NCBI GenBank assembly: GCA_029939835.1 | Contig: JAOZSE010000007.1 | Coordinates: 1-35,209 of the forward strand | Source of the DNA: Pontiellaceae bacterium | GTDB lineage: Bacteria > Verrucomicrobiota > Kiritimatiellia > Kiritimatiellales > Tichowtungiaceae | Reading direction: 5' to 3' | DNA: 35,209 bases | Shown here: piece by piece, positions 1 to 5,924 of the stretch | Layout: every line of letters starts with the position of its first letter | Numbering within the stretch: position 1 is the first letter of the stretch | Notes under the pieces: generated by a model | Database searches by the model: none | What the model was told of the DNA's origin: nothing | Seen by the model: only the letters and a program-made list of their open reading frames with translations | Translations under genes and position numbers: made by a program

Positions 1-105
1 GACCACAACGGACGAAAAACCAGCAGCAAAATTCCGGTAAAAAAGGGCGTCTTCATGATTGATGGCGCACAAACCAAAACCTGCTACTATTTGGTTGAAT
101 ATTAA
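1..105 (+). CDS. C-terminal end of an unidentified protein (partial)
   Basis: Frame 1 is open from the window edge to a TAA at 103-105 and encodes about 34 residues ending in CYYLVEY. The ORF track misses it because its start lies outside the window. The stop is 13 bases before the nfu-like start, and the Shine-Dalgarno sequence of that gene lies in the gap, so the two are probably co-transcribed. I do not recognise the family from this tail, and the frame could be open by chance. Confidence 0.5.
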   Translation, partial: DHNGRKTSSKIPVKKGVFMIDGAQTKTCYYLVEY

Positions 106-118
106 TCAGGAGATTCGA

Positions 119-373
119 ATGACCGATGCTGAAATACTCGAAGCCGTTGAACAAATAATGAAAGAGGAAATCAACCCGGCGCTGGCCACGCATGGCGGCG
201 GCGCGGAAATCCTTAAAGTGGAAGAGGGTAAAGTGTACGTCGAACTGCAGGGCGGCTGCCGCGGCTGCATGGGTGCGCGCATGACCATGAAAGACGGGAT
301 TAAGCGCCTCTTTAAGGAGCGGCTTCCGGCTGTTAAAGAAGTCATCGATGCTACCAATCACGATGCCGCGTAA
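119..373 (+). CDS. NifU C-terminal domain (NfuA-type) Fe-S scaffold protein
   Basis: This 84-residue cytoplasmic protein is essentially a stand-alone NifU C-terminal domain. Residues 1-45 form the alpha/beta part (ILEAVEQIMKEEINPALATHGG), followed by the cluster-ligating CxxC as GGCRGCMGA (Cys47 and Cys50). Known members bind a labile 4Fe-4S cluster at a subunit interface and pass it to apoproteins; aconitase, QueE and the nuclease in this window are possible clients. The track starts this ORF at a TTG at 59, but AGGAGA at 108-113 places the start at ATG 119. It lies just after an unidentified gene end and is convergent with the DUF2007 gene, with a REPIN-like element between them. Confidence 0.9.
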   Translation: MTDAEILEAVEQIMKEEINPALATHGGGAEILKVEEGKVYVELQGGCRGCMGARMTMKDGIKRLFKERLPAVKEVIDATNHDAA

Positions 374-394
374 AAGCGTTGCAAAATGTATTTT

Positions 395-445
395 TGTAGC
401 CGGCCTCCGCAGAGGCCGGGGCGGGGTCTGCGGACCCCGGCTACA
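395..445. repeat. REPIN-like double hairpin, GTAG...CTAC type
   Basis: This is a 51-bp element: TGTAG, a hairpin with stem CGGCCTC around CGCA, a second hairpin with stem GGGGTC around TGCG, then CTACA. The outer arms GTAGCCGG and CCGGCTAC also pair. It lies between the convergent nfu-like and DUF2007 genes. The reverse-strand GTAG supplies the TAG stop of the DUF2007 gene. It may also work as a bidirectional transcription end (inference). Confidence 0.85.
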
Positions 446-668
446 TAGCTGACCCGGCTTGTTGCAGTATTTCAGCGGCCACTTCAGCATCTGCTTTTCG
501 GATCATTAACCGGACGCCGATAGTTAACTGCCAGTGGGGCCGCATGCCGCCGCAGTCATCTTTTGAAACAAAGGCGTAAATACCGTTTGATTCAAGAGCC
601 GCGCGGGCCACTTCCGCGGACATTTCATCCGAATAGGTCGCAATACAGACTGGATCGTTTTCTGTCAT
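441..668 (-). CDS. DUF2007-type putative signal-transducing protein
   Basis: The 75-residue protein has the pattern of the small DUF2007 domain: an N-terminal strand ending in IATYSDEMSAEVARAALESNGI, then AFVSKDD and a C-terminal helix AEVAAEILQQ. Members resemble a ferredoxin-like or PII-like fold and have no firmly known function. The stop codon TAG lies inside the GTAG end of the flanking repeat, so the last residues (GSAM) may have been reshaped by that insertion. The nuclease gene lies just upstream on the same strand, separated by about 15 bases of GACTTT-type repeat. Confidence 0.75.
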   Translation of the reverse strand: MTENDPVCIATYSDEMSAEVARAALESNGIYAFVSKDDCGGMRPHWQLTIGVRLMIRKADAEVAAEILQQAGSAM

Positions 669-692
669 CTTTGACTTTCGACTTTAGACCTC
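667..692. repeat. Short-period repeat (GACTTTc/a units)
   Basis: The sequence TTTGACTTTCGACTTTAGACC has 7-nt GACTTTN units. It fills the gap between the DUF2007 gene and the nuclease gene. The nuclease TAA stop (684-686 on the minus strand) lies inside it. Confidence 0.6.
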
Positions 693-1634
693 TCCCTCCA
701 GCTCCTCCTTGCACAGCTCATAAAAATTACAGTATTGGCAGGATGAAGTGTCCGAGGCCAGCTCCCATTCATCCTTCGGCAGCGGCTCATTGCGTTTGCG
801 GTCGAAATCCACCAGGTACTCCGTCATCTCCGCCACCGACGCTTCAATGCGCGCTTCAAGCGTCTGGAAATCTTCGGCGGTCAGCTGAAATGGTGCCACC
901 TGTCCCTCGTTGAGATATTCGACGTACAGAAAGGTCTCCTCCGGTTTGGCGCGGAACTTTTCGCGCGCCCAGATCGCATAAAGCCCCAGTTGCTCGCGGT
1001 GCGTTTCCTTGATTTTTCCCGCCTTCCAGTCGTGAATATGAAACTGTCCGCCGATACGGTAGGCGTAGTCGGGAATCACATACATTTTCACGCCGTTCCA
1101 GGTAATGTTTTCAGGATCGCCGCCCATCTCCGGGTTTTTCACCGGAAGCTCCTGCTCGCGGGTGACGGCTTCAATTCGCGGTAGTACCTTTTCAATAAAA
1201 TTGACGATGCAGTTTTTGATCTGGCCGCTCATCTGTTCGGCGACCGCTTTTTCGTCGCCCATCGTGCCGTAATAGTGTTCGCGCAGGCAGCAGAACTGCT
1301 TCGGACTGTTTTTCCATTCGCCGCGCTTCGACTGCGTCCATTTTTCACGCAGGAAGGGGCGGGCGACCGTTTCAAACGCCGTTTCGGCATCCATGGGATT
1401 GCCCGCCTGATGCTGACGCAGCACGCGCATAATTGAATTTTCAGCGGCCTGACCCATCAGCCCCCAGCGGTTATCCATCTTATTCAGCTGATAGGCTTTT
1501 TTCTGCTCCGGCGAGGCATTCTTTTCCCAGCCGCCCCACATGCCGTACTTGCTCCAGTACCGCCGACGCCGGCATTCATCAAAATCAGCCGCCGCGCTGA
1601 ACGACCATGAAAAGGTATTTTGAAGTTTTCCCAT
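684..1634 (-). CDS. PD-(D/E)XK nuclease, RecB/Cas4-like, with probable 4Fe-4S staple
   Basis: The 316-residue protein has the layout of a PDDEXK_1 nuclease. The N-terminal FSAAADFDECRRRRYW carries one cysteine. The catalytic core shows PDYAYR followed by FHIHDWKAGK, that is the PD...(D/E)xK motif with a TxK-type lysine. The C-terminus reads SSCQYCNFYELC. One N-terminal cysteine plus a C-terminal CxxCxxxxxC is the arrangement of the iron-sulfur staple in Cas4 and AddB nucleases. The expected activity is metal-dependent DNA cleavage. The track start at 1739 adds repeat-derived residues, so I chose ATG 1634 (MGKLQNTFSW), where the domain begins; no strong Shine-Dalgarno is visible. No cas genes are nearby, so a Cas4 role is not supported. 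Confidence 0.8.
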   Translation of the reverse strand: MGKLQNTFSWSFSAAADFDECRRRRYWSKYGMWGGWEKNASPEQKKAYQLNKMDNRWGLMGQAAENSIMRVLRQHQAGNPMDAETAFETVARPFLREKWTQSKRGEWKNSPKQFCCLREHYYGTMGDEKAVAEQMSGQIKNCIVNFIEKVLPRIEAVTREQELPVKNPEMGGDPENITWNGVKMYVIPDYAYRIGGQFHIHDWKAGKIKETHREQLGLYAIWAREKFRAKPEETFLYVEYLNEGQVAPFQLTAEDFQTLEARIEASVAEMTEYLVDFDRKRNEPLPKDEWELASDTSSCQYCNFYELCKEELEGEV

Positions 1635-1646
1635 ACGGGAGAATGT

Positions 1647-1680
1647 AACCGTCCGCTGTCGCTTTAGCAAGCTATGGCGA
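1647..1680 (+). repeat. Dispersed repeat copy A (pairs inverted with 2434-2466)
   Basis: The sequence AACCGTCCGCTGTCGCTTTAGCAAGC... matches the reverse complement of 2434-2466 with only a few differences. The two copies are inverted about 750 bp apart and bracket the gene-free stretch before uvrB. Confidence 0.7.
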
Positions 1681-1750
1681 GACAGGCGAATAGACGCAAA
1701 CCGTCTTCGCTCGGCGAGCTTCGCCGCATCAAGATACACGCGAATAGAAA

Positions 1751-1776
1751 GTAGGATAGGCTTCCAGCCTGTCCAG
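1751..1776 (+). repeat. GTAG-hairpin element (GTAGGATAGGC type)
   Basis: GTAG is followed by a hairpin pairing GGATAGGC with GCCTGTCC. The same sequence type (GTAGGACAGGCATCCTGCC) is found in reverse inside pgl at 19796-19831. Confidence 0.65.
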
Positions 1777-1972
1777 TTGCACGAAAAAATAATTTTTCAC
1801 CACCCGCTTCGCTGGAGGGATTACTGGGAGGGAAAGAGGGCTTCAACACGAATTCACACGGATTGAGAGGGAGCTTTTTAACCGCGAATGGACGCTAATT
1901 CACGCCAATGGGGGGAGAGATTTTTTAGCCGCGAAAGATCGCAAAAAGTACAAAAGCTTCAGGGTGGGAAAC

Positions 1973-1996
1973 GTAGACGCGATGTCCCCATCGCGT
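1973..1996 (+). repeat. GTAG-hairpin element
   Basis: GTAG is followed by ACGCGATG, a short loop and CCATCGCGT. It resembles the half-elements of the queA/tgt palindrome at 17503, which also begins GTAGACGCGA. Confidence 0.65.
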
Positions 1997-2095
1997 TTCC
2001 AGGCATCGAAAATTTAGTAACCACGGATTATTTAGCGCGGCAGAACCGTAACCAAAATTTAAACCGCTTATGAACGCTACTGAGAAAAGAGTTTC

Positions 2096-2177
2096 GACAA
2101 AATCATGGACGACAAAATAATTTCCAACAGCCGAATAAAGAAAAGCTCTTCATGATTTTGTCATCAATCATTTTGTC
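2096..2177. repeat. 15-nt-period motif: inverted pair of dimers
   Basis: Two + strand units (GACAAAATCAT and GACAAAATAAT, starting at 2096 and 2111) are followed by two reverse-strand units (ATGATTTTGTC at 2152, ATCATTTTGTC at 2167). Within each pair the units are exactly 15 nt apart. Confidence 0.75.
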
Positions 2178-2346
2178 GAGCTTGGAGTTGCTCAGAGGCT
2201 TCTACTATCCCACTCATTTTATTCCCATGTTTGTCAGGCAGAAGAATCCACACCCGTTGTTACGACCTGAAAATAGATTAAAAGCCGGGCGTTGTGAAGC
2301 GCTATGACGGTAGGGAAATGGAAAATCTCACATCCGGTCGAAAAAG

Positions 2347-2405
2347 GTAGGGCACCTCGAAGCTTCGGGGCGCCGCAACCGGACAGCCCGGCGGTCTGTC
2401 CCTAC
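2347..2405. repeat. REPIN-like double hairpin (GTAG...CTAC)
   Basis: GTAGGGC is followed by a hairpin around CGAAGCTTCG, then GGACAGCCCGGCGGTCTGTCC and CTACC. The right half is nearly identical to the right half of the element at 19291-19349, while the left stems differ. Confidence 0.8.
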
Positions 2406-2433
2406 CCAAGCCATTCGCGTTCTTTCGCTTGTC

Positions 2434-2466
2434 CGCCATAGCTTGCTAAAGCGGCGGCGGACGGTT
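2434..2466 (-). repeat. Dispersed repeat copy B (inverted relative to 1647-1680)
   Basis: The reverse complement reads AACCGTCCGCCGCCGCTTTAGC, matching 1647-1680 apart from a few transitions. It ends about 50 bp before the uvrB start. Confidence 0.7.
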
Positions 2467-2518
2467 CGGTTTTCCATTTTCTGGAACTTCTGTGTTTTTC
2501 TGCGTATTCTGCGGGGAA

Positions 2519-4555
2519 ATGAATTCACCGTTCCAGCTTGTTTCGGACTATGTGCCGACCGGCGACCAGCCGGAGGCGATTGCCGCGCTGATGCGCGGGC
2601 TGGAGGGCGGTAAACGGTTTCAGACGCTGGAAGGTGTAACGGGTTCCGGCAAGACGTTCACGGTGGCCAATGCCATCGCGCAGTGGGGCCGTCCGACGCT
2701 GGTTATCTCGCACAACAAAACACTCGCGGCTCAGCTCTACGCCGAGTTGAAGGGCTTTTTTCCCGACAACGCAGTCGAGTTTTTCATCAGCTATTACGAC
2801 TACTATCAGCCCGAAGCCTACATTCCGCAGACGGACACCTTTATCGAAAAGGACGCCTCGATCAATGAGGAGATCGAGCGCCTGCGGCTGGCGGCCACCG
2901 ACAGCCTGCTTAACCGCGAGGACGTGATCATTGTCGCTTCGGTCTCCTGCATCTACGGACTCGGCTCACCGGAGGACTACCGCGAGATGGTACTCTCTGC
3001 GCATCTTGGCGAGGCACGCAATCGCGATGAGGTGCTCGAAAAGCTGGTCGCGATTCAGTACGAGCGCAACGATTATGAAACGGCGCCCGGCACGTTCCGC
3101 GTACGCGGTGACACGGTCGATATTTTTCCGTCGTATGCCAAACACGGCATCCGCGTCGATTTTTTCGGCGATCAAATCGACGGCATCAAGCGGATCGACC
3201 CACTGACGGGCGACGTGCAGGAAAACCTTTCCTGTATCACCGTTTCACCCGCCAAACATTTTGTGATGCCGCACGAAAAGCTCGAACCCGCGATCACCCG
3301 TATCCGCGCTGAACTCAAAGAGCGTGTTAAATGGTTCGAGGAGCGCGATAAGCTGATCGAAGCGCAGCGCATCCGGATGCGCACGGAGTACGACATTGAG
3401 ATGCTTCGCGAAATCGGCTACTGCGGCGGAGTCGAAAACTATTCCCGCCACCTTGCGGCCCGCGCCGCAGGAGAGCGCCCCGCGTGTCTGATGGACTATT
3501 TTCCCGATGATTTTCTCACCGTAGTTGACGAGTCGCATGTGACGCTTCCGCAGGTGCGCGGGATGTATAACGGCGATCAGGCCCGGAAAGGCACGCTGGT
3601 TGAGCACGGCTTCCGGCTCCCCTCGGCGCTCGATAACCGTCCGCTCGCATTCAATGAGTTTCTCGATATCACCGGCCCGATATTCTTTACCACCGCTACA
3701 CCCGGTCCGTTCGAGCTTGAGCACGGCGGCAAAACGGTCGAACAGGTGATCCGGCCCACCGGCATCATCGATCCGCCCGTCGAGGTGCGCCCGCTGACCG
3801 GCCAGATCGATGACGTGATGGAGGAAATCCGCGCGCGCACCGAGCGTGGCGAGCGGACGCTGGTGACGACGCTTACCAAGCGCACCGCCGAGGATCTGAC
3901 CGACTACCTGAAAAAGACCGGCCTTCGGGTGGAGTACCTGCATTCGGAAATCGGCGCGCTAGAACGCGTTGATATTCTGCGCGGCCTGCGCAAAGCGGAG
4001 TTCGACTGTCTGATCGGCATCAACCTGCTTCGCGAAGGGCTCGACCTGCCCGAGGTGTCGCTGGTTGCCATTCTTGACGCCGACAAGGAGGGCTTCCTGC
4101 GTTCTGAAACCGCGCTGGTGCAGACGGCGGGCCGCGCCGCCCGTCACACGGACGGGAAGGTGATTATGTATGCCGATACGGTCACCGGCTCTATGCGCCG
4201 GATGATTGAGATTACCGAGCACCGCCGAAAAAAACAGCTGGCCTATAACGAAGAACACGGCATTACCCCGCAGTCCATCCGGAAAGAGATTGAGGAAAGC
4301 CTCCAACAACTCAAGCAGGGGGCGGAGGAGCTGGAAGAGCACATCGTGCGTGAAACCGGCGAAACGTACGACATCAACTTCACCATTCGCGAAATGGAGC
4401 AGGAAATGCTCGCAGCGGCCGAAAAACTGGAATTTGAACGCGCCGCACTCCTCCGCGACCAGCTCTATGATCTCAAGGCCTCCGTGGAGCTGCAAAAGCC
4501 GATGAAAACGGGAAAGGTTTCATATGTCGGGCGTAAAATGAGAAAGAGGCGTTAG
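2519..4555 (+). CDS. uvrB: Excinuclease ABC subunit B (UvrB)
   Basis: This is the UvrB subunit of nucleotide excision repair, a DEAD-like ATPase that verifies damage after UvrA loading and recruits UvrC. Visible parts: Walker A GVTGSGKT (residues 39-46), the beta-hairpin region [21 protein letters not shown], the Walker B-like DESHVTLPQ, helicase domain 2 with [30 protein letters not shown] and QTAGRAARH, and a C-terminal UVR domain ([24 protein letters not shown]). The 678-residue length is normal. ATG 2519 ([11 protein letters not shown]) matches the family N-terminus better than the GTG at 2492. The TAG stop lies at the edge of a GCGTAAT-type short repeat. Confidence 0.97.
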   Translation: MNSPFQLVSDYVPTGDQPEAIAALMRGLEGGKRFQTLEGVTGSGKTFTVANAIAQWGRPTLVISHNKTLAAQLYAELKGFFPDNAVEFFISYYDYYQPEAYIPQTDTFIEKDASINEEIERLRLAATDSLLNREDVIIVASVSCIYGLGSPEDYREMVLSAHLGEARNRDEVLEKLVAIQYERNDYETAPGTFRVRGDTVDIFPSYAKHGIRVDFFGDQIDGIKRIDPLTGDVQENLSCITVSPAKHFVMPHEKLEPAITRIRAELKERVKWFEERDKLIEAQRIRMRTEYDIEMLREIGYCGGVENYSRHLAARAAGERPACLMDYFPDDFLTVVDESHVTLPQVRGMYNGDQARKGTLVEHGFRLPSALDNRPLAFNEFLDITGPIFFTTATPGPFELEHGGKTVEQVIRPTGIIDPPVEVRPLTGQIDDVMEEIRARTERGERTLVTTLTKRTAEDLTDYLKKTGLRVEYLHSEIGALERVDILRGLRKAEFDCLIGINLLREGLDLPEVSLVAILDADKEGFLRSETALVQTAGRAARHTDGKVIMYADTVTGSMRRMIEITEHRRKKQLAYNEEHGITPQSIRKEIEESLQQLKQGAEELEEHIVRETGETYDINFTIREMEQEMLAAAEKLEFERAALLRDQLYDLKASVELQKPMKTGKVSYVGRKMRKRR

Positions 4556-4556
4556 T

Positions 4557-4580
4557 GCGTAATGCGTAACGAGTAATGCG
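4557..4580. repeat. Short-period GCGTAAT repeat after uvrB
   Basis: GCGTAATGCGTAACGAGTAATGCG consists of 7-8-nt units of GCGTAAT or a close variant. It begins directly at the uvrB stop codon. Confidence 0.6.
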
Positions 4581-4589
4581 TTGGAAAGG

Positions 4590-4733
4590 ATATGGAGTGC
4601 GCAGGCTTGCCTGCGCTTTGTTTGCCGAAGCTTGCTTCGGCTTCTTATGAGAGAAATACCACTATTCACAGCGGGCAGAGGCGACACGTAGCAAGCTCCG
4701 TGAAGAAAAGCGGCGGCAAGCCACCACAGTCCA
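4590..4733. repeat. GGAG-type hairpin repeat (long copy)
   Basis: The first 33 bases (ATATGGAGTGCGCAGGCTTG...) are identical to 14270-14302. Two perfect hairpins follow one another: GCGCAGGC/GCCTGCGC and GCCGAAGC/GCTTCGGC. The right end (GCGGCGGCAAGCCACCACAGTCCATA) resembles the inverted right end of the 14274-14327 copy. The 73-residue ORF over this stretch is repeat sequence and not a gene. Confidence 0.7.
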
Positions 4734-4762
4734 TACTCTTTGAATTACGTTGTTTTGCGCAT

Positions 4763-4790
4763 TTGACAACTCGGCCAAAAACGCTATTCT
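4763..4790 (+). promoter_or_regulatory. Sigma-70-like promoter of the small basic protein gene
   Basis: A perfect -35 TTGACA (4763-4768) is followed after 16 bases by TATTCT (4785-4790). A leader of roughly 35 nt would follow, with AGGAG at 4820 before the ATG at 4832. This is the cleanest promoter I see in the window. Confidence 0.75.
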
Positions 4791-4831
4791 CTCCCGCTCA
4801 TTCAATTACATAGATTTTCAGGAGAACAACC

Positions 4832-4987
4832 ATGACGATGCACTCCAGTTTAAAATCGGCTGCGAAAATTTCGGTTCGCCGCAATGTTCTCAAGCGTTTT
4901 GAGCGCGTGGATAAGCTCAAAGACGAGGGCAAATGGAAAGAAGGCGACCGCGGTTTCGGCCTGCCGAAAACCAAGCCGGATGAATAA
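4832..4987 (+). CDS. PVC-type small basic protein (TIGR04137-like)
   Basis: This 51-residue basic protein was too short for the ORF track. It reads MTMHSSLKSAAKISVRRNVLKRFERV...KDEGKWKEGD...GLPKTKP, matching the conserved small basic protein of Chlamydiae, Verrucomicrobia, Lentisphaerae and relatives (HSSLK, RNVLKRFERV, KWKEGD and GLPKTKP blocks). The family is regarded as a PVC signature; its exact role is not settled, though its size and charge suggest RNA or ribosome binding. AGGAG at 4820-4824 is well placed. The gene has its own strong promoter and terminator and so is probably a highly expressed single-gene transcript. Confidence 0.93.
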   Translation: MTMHSSLKSAAKISVRRNVLKRFERVDKLKDEGKWKEGDRGFGLPKTKPDE

Positions 4988-5010
4988 GCCTGTTTTCTTT
5001 TCCATTTTTC

Positions 5011-5039
5011 AAAGCCTCGGCACCGCCGGGGCTTTTTTT
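5011..5039 (+). terminator. Rho-independent terminator of the small basic protein gene
   Basis: AAAGCCTCGGC-ACC-GCCGGGGCTTTTTTT forms an 11-bp stem with one G-T pair and ends in a run of seven T. It starts 24 bases after the stop codon. Confidence 0.9.
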
Positions 5040-5051
5040 GTGCGGACGGGT

Positions 5052-5118
5052 TTCGCCGGGTGGGGGCACCCAGCCTACAGGATAGAGTGTTTTGTAGGCC
5101 CGCTGTCCTCAGCGGGCG
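5052..5118. repeat. Two GTAG-hairpin elements back to back
   Basis: The first, on the minus strand, ends in CTAC at 5075-5078 and has the stem GGGTG/CACCC. The second starts GTAG at 5094 and has a perfect stem GCCCGCTG/CAGCGGGC. They face away from each other, unlike the inward-facing REPIN copies. They lie between the small basic protein terminator and rluB. Confidence 0.7.
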
Positions 5119-5162
5119 TTTTTAGTGCTGATTAGTGAGGATTAGTGGTTTAAAACATTATC

Positions 5163-5924
5163 ATGATTCGATTGCAGAAATATCTGGCGGAATGCGGGGT
5201 GGCCTCGCGCCGTGCCTCAGAAAAACTCATTACCGACGGGGTAGTGACCGTTGACGGCATTGTTGTTACCGAACTCGGCACCAAGGTTGACCCTGCTGTC
5301 CAGAAAGTCACTTGCGACGGCCAGCCGGTTAAGCGGGAGCAAAAAGTCTGGATCATGCTCAATAAGCCGACCGGAGTCATTTGCACCTCCGATGACCCTC
5401 AGGGTCGCGAAACGATTCTCGACATGCTTCCCGCTTCCTCCACCCGTCTCTATACCGTCGGCCGCCTTGACGTCATGAGCGAAGGCTTGCTCCTGGTTAC
5501 GAACGACGGTGATCTCGCCCATCGCCTGATGCATCCGCGCCACCACATCGAAAAAAAATATCAGGTTTGGATCGAGCGCGAACTTACTCCGGATGAAATC
5601 GACCGGATGCTCAAAGGCCTCAACTGCCGCGGTGAAAAGCTGAAAGTTTTGAGTGTTACTTCTCTTCAGGGTAGGGCTCGCTCTCCGAGCGGGCCACGGA
5701 CGGCTCGGAGAGCCGTCCCTACCGAAAGATTCGGCTATACGCTCACCCTTGGGGAAGGGCGCAACCGCCATATCCGCCGCATGATGGAAGTGCTCGATCG
5801 CAAAGTGATCCGCCTTTTACGTGTATCCGTCGGCCCGCTCCGCCTCGAAAAACTCCGCACCGGCGAACATCGCAACCTTGAGCCGTGGGAAGTGGAGAAG
5901 CTCCATAAAGCCGTCGGACATTAA
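5163..5924 (+). CDS. rluB: RluB/RsuA-family 23S/16S rRNA pseudouridine synthase
   Basis: An N-terminal S4 RNA-binding domain (residues 2-48, RLQKYLAECGVASRRASEKLI) is followed by the RsuA/RluB/E/F catalytic domain with GRLDVMSEGLLL, in which Asp103 is the catalytic aspartate, and by TLGEGRNRHIRRM near the C-terminus. It isomerises a uridine in rRNA; the family assignment is firm, but RluB rather than RsuA is a judgement. Residues about 169-187 (GRARSPSGPRTARRAVPTE) are encoded by a GTAG...CTAC element inserted in frame between the KVLSV strand and the FGYTLTLGEG strand, where relatives have a short loop. The stop overlaps the convergent M16 peptidase stop: both use the same TTAA. Confidence 0.93.
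   Translation: MIRLQKYLAECGVASRRASEKLITDGVVTVDGIVVTELGTKVDPAVQKVTCDGQPVKREQKVWIMLNKPTGVICTSDDPQGRETILDMLPASSTRLYTVGRLDVMSEGLLLVTNDGDLAHRLMHPRHHIEKKYQVWIERELTPDEIDRMLKGLNCRGEKLKVLSVTSLQGRARSPSGPRTARRAVPTERFGYTLTLGEGRNRHIRRMMEVLDRKVIRLLRVSVGPLRLEKLRTGEHRNLEPWEVEKLHKAVGH
5670..5723. repeat. REPIN-like element inside rluB, in frame
   Basis: GGTAGGGCTCGCTCTCCGAG...GGCTCGGAGAGCCGTCCCTACC is 54 bp, 18 codons, with GTAG and CTAC ends. The two hairpin halves also pair with each other (CTCTCCGAGC with GCTCGGAGAG). It is translated as part of rluB. Confidence 0.88.

Larger units (their letters stand above)
1740..2518. other. Gene-free, repeat-rich gap upstream of uvrB
   Basis: I see no credible gene here. 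The short ORFs in the track are made of repeats. The stretch holds GTAG-hairpin elements (1751, 1973, 2347), a half copy of the ACCACCCGCTT element near 1800, degenerate CGCGAATGGACGCTAATTC-type repeats (1880-1955), the 15-nt-period motif dimers (2096-2177) and an inverted dispersed repeat pair. Confidence 0.7.

Noticed and set aside
684-1634. Annotation as cas4
   Set aside because: The fold resembles Cas4, but there is no cas1/cas2 or CRISPR array, and RecB-like stand-alone nucleases share these motifs.
3245-3943. 232-aa minus-strand ORF inside uvrB
   Set aside because: Antisense shadow of a highly conserved gene in GC-rich DNA.
4592-4813. 73-aa ORF after uvrB
   Set aside because: Consists of the GGAG hairpin repeat and overlaps the promoter of the small basic protein gene.
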